From positions 20,274 through 84,273 of the forward strand of contig JBBSDP010000019.1 of the NCBI GenBank assembly GCA_038240605.1: 64,000 bases of DNA, given 5' to 3'. The notes under the pieces were generated by a model, which saw only the letters and a program-made list of their open reading frames with translations, made no database searches and was not told where the DNA came from. Positions 37,645 to 45,399 of this stretch are shown in pieces. The stretch's first letter is position 1. Each line of letters opens with the position of its first letter. The stretch comes from JBBSDP01 sp038240605 (GTDB lineage Bacteria > Planctomycetota > Phycisphaerae > Tepidisphaerales > Tepidisphaeraceae). The position numbers were made by a program, and so were the translations under genes.

Positions 37645-38124
37645 TCACTTCCCTTTACTTTTGCCGCCGCCCCTGGGCACCCGCGGCTTATTCGGCGCCT
37701 TCTTCCCTTCGCCACCGCCCGAAGCGCCGGTCATCGCCGTATACAGCTCGAATAGTTTCTCCAGCCGCTCGGTGTCGTTGCGGAAGCGGCGGCCGATGTA
37801 GATGCGCTCCAGCGTCTCGTCGTTGCGATCGCGCGCCGTCCGCAGGTCGGGATACTTGGTGTCGATCGCCTCGGGATCGTACATCTCGGCGATCGTCGCC
37901 GGGAAATGGGCCTCGCGGGCCAGGAGGATGTCCTCGGCCTCGGGAATTCCTGTGCCCGGCGCAAATGGAACACCGGCCCCACGCACCTGCACCTGTTCAT
38001 CCACGGTCGTGGAGGTTTCATAGCTGTTGATGAAGCCTGCTCCTGCGGAACTGTCATTTATTGTTGCGGTAAACCGATCTCCAGGCAATCGGAACCGCCG
38101 TTTAGGTATCTTCTCAGTCGTCAC
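37645..38124 (-). pseudogene. Chimeric ORF: antitoxin leader fused to methyltransferase 3' end (copy C)
   Basis: A 159-codon ORF joining two unrelated pieces. Residues ~25-58 (INSYETSTTVDEQ, AGVPFAPGT) match the first part of the VapB-like antitoxin at 35601 and its leader. From GIPEAEDILLAREAHFPATI on it matches the last ~100 codons of the methyltransferase at 32138 (IYIGRRFRNDTERLEKLFEL). In this copy the antitoxin ATG is changed to ATC, so translation would rely on an upstream ATG. The join lies at about 37940-37950. It looks like the product of an illegitimate recombination between two island genes and is unlikely to have a dedicated function. Confidence 0.85.
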
Positions 38125-38419
38125 GCGATGCCGACAGGACCGCGGACGGCCCTTTCGTTGGTTGGGACAGTACCTGCCTAACCCGAACTACTGCGCGATC
38201 TTGCATATCAATAGGGTCAATGTATTATCGGAATCGCAGCAATATTGTGACAAAAAATCACAAAAAGTGTAACATTGTGTAGCGTGGTGTAGCACGCGGG
38301 GCAGCCGTCGGTTCCCAATCAATGAAAAATAGAGGGCGCGTTTGAGCGGGTCGATGCTGACGCGGCGCGTACACGGGATGACGTTGTGTGCGGACTTGCG
38401 GACGGGGCGGAAATTGAAG
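38125..38419. other. AT-rich spacer with a TGTGA/TCACA palindrome
   Basis: This stretch between the island and the tRNA gene is much lower in GC than its surroundings. At 38246-38262 TGTGA and TCACA are separated by seven bases, close to a CRP/FNR-type half-site pair but one base too far apart for the classical spacing. It could hold the promoter of the minus-strand island genes or the island's attachment region. No gene is visible. Confidence 0.4.
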
Positions 38420-38508
38420 CGGAGAGGGGGGGATTCGAACCCCCGAATGGGTTTAAGCCCATTACAGCATTTCCAGTGCTGCTCCTTCGGCCACTCGGAC
38501 ACCTCTCC
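38420..38508 (-). tRNA. tRNA-Ser (anticodon GGA)
   Basis: An 89-base tRNA. The seven-base acceptor stem GGAGAGG pairs with CCTCTCC. The anticodon arm CAGCA-CTGGAAA-TGCTG places GGA in the middle of the loop. The long variable arm (TGGGCTTAAACCCA) is the class II feature of serine tRNAs, and the T-loop reads GGTTCGAATCC. The CCA end is not encoded. Its 3' end points toward the accessory island, the usual geometry for integration into a tRNA gene. Confidence 0.97.
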
Positions 38509-38772
38509 AGGGAGAAGAAACGGGGGAGATCGCCAACTCCGCCGTTCTTCCGGTCTCTCATTTTAGCCGCGGGCGCCAGTTTGGCGGCATCGGGATCGCC
38601 GTTGCCGGCGCGTATCGCGTGGCTTCGACGAGAGAGGTCGGCATCATGTCGCGGCGCGGAGGAAGGGTCAAGTTTAGACGCAGATGTGAGCCGTGACCTG
38701 ATCGTGAACGATGCCGTACAGGACGGCTGAAACGATGCACAGAGCGACAATCAGAGCGGCTTACATTCGGAA

Positions 38773-39114
38773 TTACCCGACCGCCTTTGGCCGTACGTAC
38801 CCTTTGCTCTTTAGCATTCGTCGCGACGTGCGATACATCACCGCCGCCGCATTGAAGCAGAACGCCGAGGCGACGCATATGCTAATGACGGCGACCGGGG
38901 TCACCGAATGGGAATCAGAACTTGCACGGGGATTCAGCTTTCCGAAAAGGATGGCGATCCCGACCGCTAGCAGGCTCAATCCGATCGCGATGCTCGCCAG
39001 AGACAGAAAGGCGAACGGTAGCGCGGCCAGGACCGCCCACGCCGTCGGGCCGGTTGGTGCGTCAGGCGGTCGATAATCAAGTGGTATGGGCGGTTTGTTT
39101 TGAGGGGCAGTCAT
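38773..39114 (-). CDS. Small membrane protein, unknown function
   Basis: A 113-residue protein from the ATG at 39114; a much longer frame (to 40062) is an antisense shadow of the phosphate transporter and is rejected. The N-terminal ~30 residues are proline-rich, followed by a clear membrane segment (AWAVLAALPFAFLSLASIAI, continuing as a hydrophobic helix) and a second one around VISICVASAFCFNAAAVMY, then a basic tail. This two-helix layout occurs in many small planctomycetal membrane proteins without assigned function. No operon partner. Confidence 0.6.
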   Translation of the reverse strand: MTAPQNKPPIPLDYRPPDAPTGPTAWAVLAALPFAFLSLASIAIGLSLLAVGIAILFGKLNPRASSDSHSVTPVAVISICVASAFCFNAAAVMYRTSRRMLKSKGYVRPKAVG

Positions 39115-39142
39115 CCTGCGTGCCCGGTAACGCGCTCCCCGT

Positions 39143-39281
39143 TTGACGTTGAGCGTTGAACGTTGAGCGTCGAGTGTTGCGCATTGGGCGTTCAACGTTC
39201 GAATGCGCTCACGCAAATATAGCATTGAACGTCCAACGTCCAACTTCCAACGTCCAACTTTCAACTTTGAACGTTCAAACT
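39143..39281. repeat. Low-complexity TTGAACGTT-type repeat cluster
   Basis: About 140 bases built from short variants of GTTGARCGTT in the left half and the complementary ACGTCCAACTT/TTCAACTTTGAACG in the right half, so that the whole can fold as a long imperfect hairpin. It begins just after the 3' end of the phosphate transporter gene (minus strand) and ends before the small membrane protein gene. It could act as a transcription terminator or be a dispersed genomic repeat; one copy is present in this window. Confidence 0.7.
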
Positions 39282-39287
39282 CGATGC

Positions 39288-40328
39288 TCACCGTCCGGCG
39301 AAGAAGGGTTCGACGCCATAGTGGATCAGGAGGTAGGCGAGGGCGGCGATGAAGGCGGAGCAGGGGATGGTGAGGATCCAGGCGAAGACGATGCGCTGGC
39401 CCCAGATCCAGCGCACGGACCGGACGCCGCGGGTCGTGCCGACGCCGAGGATGGCGCCGGTGATCGCGTGGGTGGTGGAGATGGGGATGCCGTAAATCGT
39501 GACGGCGCTGATCGTCGTCGCGGCGGCCAGCTCGGCGCAGAACCCGCCGACGGGCTGAAGGCGGGTGATCCCCGAGCCCATCGTCTTGACGATGCGCCAT
39601 CCGCCGAAGAGCGTGCCCAGGCCGATGGCGGCGTGGCAGGAGAGGATGATCCAGAGCTTGATGTTGTGATCGTGGCCGAGCAGGTGGTAGTGCGCGCTCG
39701 CCCAGTGCTTGTAGCCGGCGGCGCTGAGCAGCATCACGATGATGCCCATCGTCTTCTGCGCGTCGTTGCCGCCGTGGCCCAGGCTGAAGGCGGCGGCGGA
39801 GAGGATCTGAAGCCGGCGGAACAGCGAGTCCACCTTGTGGGGCGTGGACCGGCGGAAGATCCAGGAGACCGCGATCATGTTCAGCGCCCCCAGGACGAAG
39901 CCGATGAGCGGCGAGAGGACGATGAACAGCAGCAGCGGTCCCCACCCTCTCCAGAGGATCACGCCAAACCCGCTGCGCGCAACGGCGGCGCCGGCCACGG
40001 CGCCGAAAAGGGCGTGCGACGAGCTGGTGGGGAGCGCCAGCAGCCAGGTGATGATGTTCCAAACGATGGCGCCGATCAGCCCGCCGAGAACGACGAAGAC
40101 GTCAACGTAGTGCGGGTTGACCAGCTTGTCGGCAATCGTGCCCGCCACGTGGGTGCCGAACACGAACGCCGCCACGAAGTTGAAGAACGCCGCCCACAGG
40201 ACCGCCTGGAAGGGCGTGAGCACGCGCGTGGAGACGACGGTGGCGATCGAATTGGCGGCGTCGTGGAACCCGTTCAGGAAGTCGAACGCGAACGCGACGG
40301 CAATGATGAGGACGATGAGGGAAAACAT
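39288..40328 (-). CDS. pit: Inorganic phosphate transporter, PiT family
   Basis: A 346-residue integral membrane protein that imports phosphate (with a metal or proton) at low affinity. Both copies of the family signature are present: FDFLNGFHDAANSIATVVSTRVL at the N-terminus and SLGHGGNDAQKTMGIIVMLL in the middle, along with LPTSSSHALFGAVAGAAVA and IPISTTHAITGAILGVGTTR. About ten membrane segments. It is the last gene of the phosphate cluster and starts 24 bases after the DUF47 gene, its normal regulatory partner. The low-affinity transporter behind a Pst/PhoBR operon is an unusual grouping. Confidence 0.95.
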   Translation of the reverse strand: MFSLIVLIIAVAFAFDFLNGFHDAANSIATVVSTRVLTPFQAVLWAAFFNFVAAFVFGTHVAGTIADKLVNPHYVDVFVVLGGLIGAIVWNIITWLLALPTSSSHALFGAVAGAAVARSGFGVILWRGWGPLLLFIVLSPLIGFVLGALNMIAVSWIFRRSTPHKVDSLFRRLQILSAAAFSLGHGGNDAQKTMGIIVMLLSAAGYKHWASAHYHLLGHDHNIKLWIILSCHAAIGLGTLFGGWRIVKTMGSGITRLQPVGGFCAELAAATTISAVTIYGIPISTTHAITGAILGVGTTRGVRSVRWIWGQRIVFAWILTIPCSAFIAALAYLLIHYGVEPFFAGR

Positions 40329-40352
40329 GAGGTGTGTGTGCGCCGCCCGCCG

Positions 40353-40976
40353 TTATCCGTTCTTGAGCACGATCCGCTCCAGGGTATTTCCGACATCCTC
40401 GCATCCGTCGATCGTGTTCTCGACGAGGTCGTACAGCTCCTTCCACTTGATCACGTCGAGCGTATCGACGTCCCCCTGGAAGAGTCGCGACATGGCGGCG
40501 TGATGGTTGTCGTCGCCGATGCTTTCCTGGTGATGGATCTCGATCAGCATCGCACTGAGGTCCGAGAGCTTGTGGCTCTTGCGAAGGCGGAGCACCGCGT
40601 CGTTGAGGAAGCCGGTGGCGGCGATCAGCACTTGCGTCTGCTTGACGAAGGTGGCCTCCATCGCCTTGACGTGAAAGAGGGGAAACCGCTTGGCCAGCGC
40701 GTCGACCCCGTCGATGATGTCGTCGAGGCCGCCGACCAGCGTGTGGATATCCTCACGGTCGAAAGGGGTGATGAACGTGCGGTCGAGCCGCTCGAGGGCG
40801 GCGTGGGCCAGCTCGTCGGCCGCGTGTTCCTCCTCGCGGATGCGCTGGATCGAGGCCGTGATGTCCGGGAAATGGGTGGCCAGATCGTAGAGGTGCCGCG
40901 CGGCCTTCACGCCGTGGCCGGCCATCGCCTCGAACAAATCGAAGAAGACGGTGTCACGCGGCAGAAGATTGAACAT
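40353..40976 (-). CDS. DUF47 family phosphate transport regulator (PhoU-like)
   Basis: A 207-residue helical protein from the ATG at 40976 (the frame is open to 41051, but homologues begin near here). The family forms PhoU-like helical bundles that regulate PiT transporters; motifs include FFDLFEAMAGHGVKAAR, REEEHAADELAHAALERLDRTFITPFDREDIHTL and DDIIDGVDALAKR, with the usual metal-binding acidic clusters. Its place between phoR and pit fits the known DUF47-pit pairing. Confidence 0.9.
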   Translation of the reverse strand: MFNLLPRDTVFFDLFEAMAGHGVKAARHLYDLATHFPDITASIQRIREEEHAADELAHAALERLDRTFITPFDREDIHTLVGGLDDIIDGVDALAKRFPLFHVKAMEATFVKQTQVLIAATGFLNDAVLRLRKSHKLSDLSAMLIEIHHQESIGDDNHHAAMSRLFQGDVDTLDVIKWKELYDLVENTIDGCEDVGNTLERIVLKNG

Positions 40977-41105
40977 GCACGAGCCCTCATTCCCATTCTT
41001 TAAGATTCGATGAAGAGGCGGGATTCTAGAAAGAGGGTCGGGGATTCGCAAAGCGCGCGTGCGGGCGCGACGGGGAGGCGCGCGGTCACGTTGGGGAGAT
41101 CGTGC

Positions 41106-42881
41106 TTAGCCTTCGTGGGGTGGGGTGGGGAGGCGGAGGCGGAAGCGGCTGCCGACGCCGGGCGTGCTGGCGACGTCGATGCCGCCGCCGTGGACGTGGG
41201 CGACGTGCTTGACGATCGAGAGGCCCAGGCCGGTGCCGCCCATCTCGCGGGAGCGGGAGCGATCGACGCGATAGAAGCGCTCGAATACGCGCGGGATGTC
41301 GTCGGCGGGGATGCCGATGCCGTTGTCGGCCACCTCCACGAAGACGTGCCCGTTGGCGGCGGAGATGCCGACGGCGATCGCGCCGCCTTCCTGGGTGTAC
41401 TTGATCGCGTTATCGACGAGGTTGGCGACCGCGCGCTCGAGGTAGTCGGTGTTTCCCAGGACGCGCGGGACGAAACCGCGAACGTCGACGGTGAGCGACT
41501 GGTTCTTCCGCTGCGCGGCAGGCATGAGCAGGTCGATGGCCTTGCGGGCCAGCGCGACGACGTCCACGCTGACGCGTCGCGGCAACTCAGGCGTCCCCTC
41601 GAGGCGGGAGAGCTCGAGCAGGTCCGCGACGAGATTGGTGAGCTGCGCGAGGTGCTTGGTGATCATCGCGAGGAACCGCGGCCCGCGCACCGGATCGGCA
41701 AGGGCGCCGTCGGCGAGCGTCTCGGTAAACCCCTTGATCACCGTGAGCGGCGTGCGCAGCTCGTGAGACACGTTGGCGATGAATTCCTTGCGCAGCTCGT
41801 CGTAACGGACCGAACGCGTCGTGTCGTGGGCCACGATGACCAGGCCACCCGGCGAGCCGTTGGCGCCGAAGCGGCGCACGGTCACTTCCAAATGCCGTCC
41901 GATACTCGGGCTGACCGGGAACGCGCGGTGATCGCCGCCGCGCTCGACCTCAGCCGTTGCCTTCAGCACTGGCTCGATGCGGATCACCTCCCAGAGGGGG
42001 CGCCCGACCGCGGCGCGGGCGTCGAAGCTGAGCAGCTCGCCGGCGTTGGAGTTGGCCAGGAGGATCTGCTGGCGACCGTCGGTGGCGATCACGCCCTCAC
42101 TCATGCTGGCAAGAATGGCGGCCAGCTCGGCCCGATCGCGGGTTGACTGGGCGACCAGGCCGGTGAGCGATTCGGCCATCGTGTTCAGGGATTTGGTGAG
42201 CATGCCGATCTCACCGCCAGTCGGGATCATGATCCGCCGGTTCAGGTTGCCGCGGGCGAGGTCGTCGGCGAAGTTGGCCAGTTCCCGCACGGGCTCGGCG
42301 TGCCGGCGGGCGAGGAAGAAGCCCAGAACGGCGGCGATGCCCATCGCCAGCAGCGCCACCGCGGCCATCGCCCCGTACAGCAGGTGTAGCTCGTGGTCGA
42401 GCGGGACCAGGGCGCTGGAGAGGCGAAGGAAGAAGGTGTGGCCATCGGGCGTACGCAGACGGCGGGCGACGTAGAGCAAGTCATTGTCGACCGTCGCACT
42501 ATGCCGTGCGCTGCTGCCGAGCGTCGATGGACCCAGCGCGTCCAGCACCTCGGGACGCATACGGTGGTTTTCCATGTGGGCGGGATCGGCGTCGCTGTCG
42601 GCGAGTACGACCCCGTCTTCCGCGATCACCGTGATCCGGCGTTCGAGCCGTGGGGAAAGCTCGTGCACCTGACGCTGCAGGTCCGACACGTTGCCCGATT
42701 CGACGTCGGGACGCAGGAGGTCCCAGACGAGCAGGGTTTCCCGGCTGAGCGCATCGCGGTGGCCCTGGAGGTAACCGGCGCGGAGGCGAACGCCGCCGTA
42801 AATGCCCATCGCAGCCGTCGCGGCGCAGACGAGAAGCAGGTAGGGAAGAAAGAGTCGAAGAAAAAAACGACTGTTGAGCAC
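41106..42881 (-). CDS. phoR: Phosphate regulon sensor histidine kinase PhoR
   Basis: A 591-residue membrane sensor kinase controlling PhoB. Two membrane segments (about 8-30 and 166-190) enclose a periplasmic sensor region, followed by a HAMP-like linker (ARRHAEPVRELANFADDLARG), a PAS domain (ASMSEGVIATDGRQQILLAN), the HisKA box FIANVSHELRTPLTVIKGF with the phosphorylated His373, and the ATPase boxes DNAIKYT, DNGIGIP and GTGLGLSIVKHV. It follows phoB by ten bases. It should switch the operon on at low phosphate, with PhoU and the Pst transporter holding it off when phosphate is plentiful. Confidence 0.95.
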   Translation of the reverse strand: MLNSRFFLRLFLPYLLLVCAATAAMGIYGGVRLRAGYLQGHRDALSRETLLVWDLLRPDVESGNVSDLQRQVHELSPRLERRITVIAEDGVVLADSDADPAHMENHRMRPEVLDALGPSTLGSSARHSATVDNDLLYVARRLRTPDGHTFFLRLSSALVPLDHELHLLYGAMAAVALLAMGIAAVLGFFLARRHAEPVRELANFADDLARGNLNRRIMIPTGGEIGMLTKSLNTMAESLTGLVAQSTRDRAELAAILASMSEGVIATDGRQQILLANSNAGELLSFDARAAVGRPLWEVIRIEPVLKATAEVERGGDHRAFPVSPSIGRHLEVTVRRFGANGSPGGLVIVAHDTTRSVRYDELRKEFIANVSHELRTPLTVIKGFTETLADGALADPVRGPRFLAMITKHLAQLTNLVADLLELSRLEGTPELPRRVSVDVVALARKAIDLLMPAAQRKNQSLTVDVRGFVPRVLGNTDYLERAVANLVDNAIKYTQEGGAIAVGISAANGHVFVEVADNGIGIPADDIPRVFERFYRVDRSRSREMGGTGLGLSIVKHVAHVHGGGIDVASTPGVGSRFRLRLPTPPHEG

Positions 42882-42891
42882 GGGTGAGCGC

Positions 42892-43596
42892 TTACGTCGA
42901 TTCGACGGGCGACTCCAGGCGGAATTTGTACCCGAACCCGCGAACCGTTTCGATCATATCTCCGCCCTTGCCCAGCTTCCTGCGGATCGCGGTGATGTGC
43001 ACGTCGATCGTACGATCGAATACGGCCGAATCGTTGTCGAGGGCGGCATCGATGATCTCGTCACGGCTGAAGACGCGCCCGGGCCGGCCGGCCAGGAAGC
43101 GCAGGATGCGGAACTCGGTTGCGGTCAGGGCGATTCGAGTGCCCGCGAAGGCGACATCGTGTCCGTTGATGTCGATCGTCAGGTCCCCGCTGCGGATCAC
43201 CTGCGGCGAATCCTGCTGCGCCCCGGCGCGGCGGAGGACCGCCTTGACGCGGGCAACGACCTCGCGCGGGCTGAAGGGCTTGGTGACGTAGTCATCCGCG
43301 CCCAGCTCGAGCCCGACGATGCGATCGGCCTCGGTGGCCTTGGCCGTCAACATGATCACCGGGGTACGGGCAGTGCGCTGATCGGCGCGGAGGTGCTGGC
43401 AGACCTGAAGGCCATCCATGCCCGGCATCATGAGGTCGAGCATGACCAGCTCGGGCCGGTGCTTGCGGATCACTTCCAGGCCGCTCTGTCCGTCGGTGGC
43501 GGCGATGACGTCGTACCCCTCCTTTTCGAGGTTGTAGCGGACCAGCTCGATGAGGTCCTTCTCGTCGTCGATGACCAGGATGGTGCCCTTGCTCAT
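42892..43596 (-). CDS. phoB: Phosphate regulon response regulator PhoB
   Basis: A 234-residue OmpR/PhoB-type activator. The receiver domain has IDDEKD at the start, the phosphoacceptor Asp54 in LVMLDLMMPGMDG, and the switch lysine in YVTKPFSPREVVARV. The C-terminal winged helix carries LTATEFRILRFLAGRPGRVF, SRDEIID, DNDSAVFDRTIDVHITAIRR and RGFGYKFR. Its ATG overlaps the phoU stop by four bases and phoR follows, so the sensor pair is co-translated with the transport genes. Confidence 0.96.
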   Translation of the reverse strand: MSKGTILVIDDEKDLIELVRYNLEKEGYDVIAATDGQSGLEVIRKHRPELVMLDLMMPGMDGLQVCQHLRADQRTARTPVIMLTAKATEADRIVGLELGADDYVTKPFSPREVVARVKAVLRRAGAQQDSPQVIRSGDLTIDINGHDVAFAGTRIALTATEFRILRFLAGRPGRVFSRDEIIDAALDNDSAVFDRTIDVHITAIRRKLGKGGDMIETVRGFGYKFRLESPVEST

Positions 43597-44342
43597 AAAG
43601 CTGCTCCAGCCCCGTTGGGGTTACGCGCGGCGTCGGGGGAGGCGTCCGCCGGCAGGGCCGACGATGATGGCGTCTCCTCGTTCCGTGACAGCACGTTCTT
43701 GTGGCGCACGTCGCGCCCTTGAATCCAGTAAATGACTTCCTCGGCGATGTTCGTCGCGTGGTCGCCGATGCGCTCGAGGTTGCGGGAGATCAGCACGAGC
43801 GACATTGCCTGCTGAATCGTGCGCGGGTCTCCCATCATGTGGGTCAGTAGGATGCGGAAGACCTGGTCGCGGAAGGCGTCGACGGTCTCCTCGTCCTCCA
43901 GCACTTTTTCCGCCAGGGGCACATCGCGCTGGGTCATGGCCGTCAGGCTGTCGCGCACCATGCGCTGCGCCACCTGGGCCATGATCGGCAGGTCGACGAG
44001 CGGCTTGATCGGCGGGCCCTCGAGGACGTAACGGGTATTCTGGCAGATGTTGATCGCCTGATCGGCCACGCGCTCCAGCTCGCCGCTGATGCGCGACGCC
44101 ATGAAGAGGAAGCGCACGTCGCTGGCGACCGGCTGCTGGAGGGCGGTGAGCTTGACGGCGCGGTCGTCGATCTCCACCTGAAGGGTGTTGACTTCCTTTT
44201 CCTTCTCGACGCAGATCGCGTTCATCGACTCGTTGCGCTCGATGAGTCCGCGGACGGCCGACTCGATCATCGACTCGACGATGCTCCCCATCACCACGAC
44301 CCGCTGGAGCAACTGCTGCAACATTTCTTCAAAGTGACGCAT
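43593..44342 (-). CDS. phoU: Phosphate signalling protein PhoU
   Basis: A 249-residue helical protein that links the Pst transporter to PhoR. It has the two PhoU repeats, with VMGSIVESMIESAVRGLIER, EIDDRAVKLTALQQPVASDV and SRISGELERVADQAINICQN, then the second bundle with LISRNLERIGDHATNIAEEV. The acidic metal-binding positions are kept. The C-terminal ~25 residues are a low-complexity Ala/Ser/Pro tail not normally present. It follows pstB by 33 bases and overlaps phoB. Confidence 0.95.
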   Translation of the reverse strand: MRHFEEMLQQLLQRVVVMGSIVESMIESAVRGLIERNESMNAICVEKEKEVNTLQVEIDDRAVKLTALQQPVASDVRFLFMASRISGELERVADQAINICQNTRYVLEGPPIKPLVDLPIMAQVAQRMVRDSLTAMTQRDVPLAEKVLEDEETVDAFRDQVFRILLTHMMGDPRTIQQAMSLVLISRNLERIGDHATNIAEEVIYWIQGRDVRHKNVLSRNEETPSSSALPADASPDAARNPNGAGAAL

Positions 44343-44375
44343 GTCTCATCCTTGCCGAAGCACGAAGGGCGCTTC

Positions 44376-45365
44376 TCATCCGAACCTTCCCGTCACGTAG
44401 GCCTCGGTCTCCTTGAGGTGCGGGTTGAGGAAGATGCTGTTGGTGGGGCCGTACTCGATGAGGCGGCCCAGGTACATGAACGCGGTGTAGTCGCTGCAGC
44501 GCGCGGCCTGCTGCATGTTATGCGTGACGATGACGACGGAATACCGCCCGCGAAGCTGGTAGATGAGGTCCTCGATCTTCGCGGTGGCGATCGGATCGAG
44601 GGCGGAGCAGGGTTCATCCATCAGCAGGACGTCGGGCTCGGCGGCGATCGCGCGGGCGATGCACAGGCGCTGCTGCTGTCCGCCGCTCATCCCCAGCGCG
44701 CTCTGGTGTAGCCGGTCCTTGACCTCGTCCCAGAGGGCGGCGCCGCGCAGCGATTTCTCGCAGACTTCGTTGAGGACGTTGCGGCGTTTTTCGCCGGCGA
44801 TGCGGAGGGCGTAGACGACGTTGTCGAAGATCGACATCGGGAACGGGTTGGACTTCTGGAAAACCATGCCCATCTGCTTGCGGAGCCGGATGACGTCGAC
44901 GCCGTGGTCGTGAATGGGCTCGCCGCGGAAACGGATCGTTCCTTCGGTTCGGACGTTGTCGAGCAGGTCGTTGAGGCGGTTGAAGCTGCGCAGGAGCGTC
45001 GACTTGCCGCAGCCGGAGGGGCCGATCAGGGCGGTGACCTTGCCGACGGGGATGTTCATCCCGATCTGGTGGAGGGCCTGATGCTTTCCGTAGAAGAGAT
45101 TGAATTTATCGACGGAGATGACGTGCTTTTCCGATGCGAGTTCGCCATGGACATCGGTGGAGCGTTGAACGTCCGGACGGACGGGCGCCTCGGCATTCCG
45201 CGGCGTGCCCGGGCGAATCGCGGCCAGTGTCGGAGGCGCCGCAGCCGGCGCTGCGGCGGCGGGTGGCGGCACGACGGCCGACACCAGCCCTGGCATGGGG
45301 GCGGGAGAGTCGGGGACGCGCGTGGTACTCGGCTTGGGTTCCATCTGCGTTTGGGTGTCGAGCAT
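44376..45365 (-). CDS. pstB: Phosphate ABC transporter ATP-binding protein PstB (with N-terminal extension)
   Basis: The ATPase of the high-affinity phosphate importer. Motifs: Walker A GPSGCGKST, Q-loop VFQKSNPFPMSIFDNVVYAL, signature MSGGQQQRLCIARAI, Walker B LLMDEPCSALDP and the switch THNMQQAARC. The protein is 329 residues against about 255 for typical PstB; the first ~75 residues are a proline/alanine-rich, probably disordered extension (MPGLVSAVVPPPAAAAPAAA) before HVISVDKFNLFYG. An alternative downstream start at a later Met would remove part of it. It lies between pstA and phoU. Confidence 0.95.
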   Translation of the reverse strand: MLDTQTQMEPKPSTTRVPDSPAPMPGLVSAVVPPPAAAAPAAAPPTLAAIRPGTPRNAEAPVRPDVQRSTDVHGELASEKHVISVDKFNLFYGKHQALHQIGMNIPVGKVTALIGPSGCGKSTLLRSFNRLNDLLDNVRTEGTIRFRGEPIHDHGVDVIRLRKQMGMVFQKSNPFPMSIFDNVVYALRIAGEKRRNVLNEVCEKSLRGAALWDEVKDRLHQSALGMSGGQQQRLCIARAIAAEPDVLLMDEPCSALDPIATAKIEDLIYQLRGRYSVVIVTHNMQQAARCSDYTAFMYLGRLIEYGPTNSIFLNPHLKETEAYVTGRFG

Positions 45366-45399
45366 GGTCGCGTGACCTCAGGTCCGACGGAACAACGGG

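Noticed and set aside
38246..38262. CRP binding site (TGTGA/TCACA)
   Set aside because: The spacer is seven bases instead of six, no target gene is in the right position, and the flanks are just AT-rich; kept only as a note in the spacer entry.
39143..39281. CRISPR array or tandem repeat
   Set aside because: Units vary in sequence and length, there are no unique spacers, and orientation flips in the middle.
38773..40062. Long minus-strand frame of 429 codons covering the phosphate transporter region
   Set aside because: Only its last 113 codons look like protein; the rest is an out-of-frame shadow of pit plus the repeat cluster and is rich in His, Arg and Pro.
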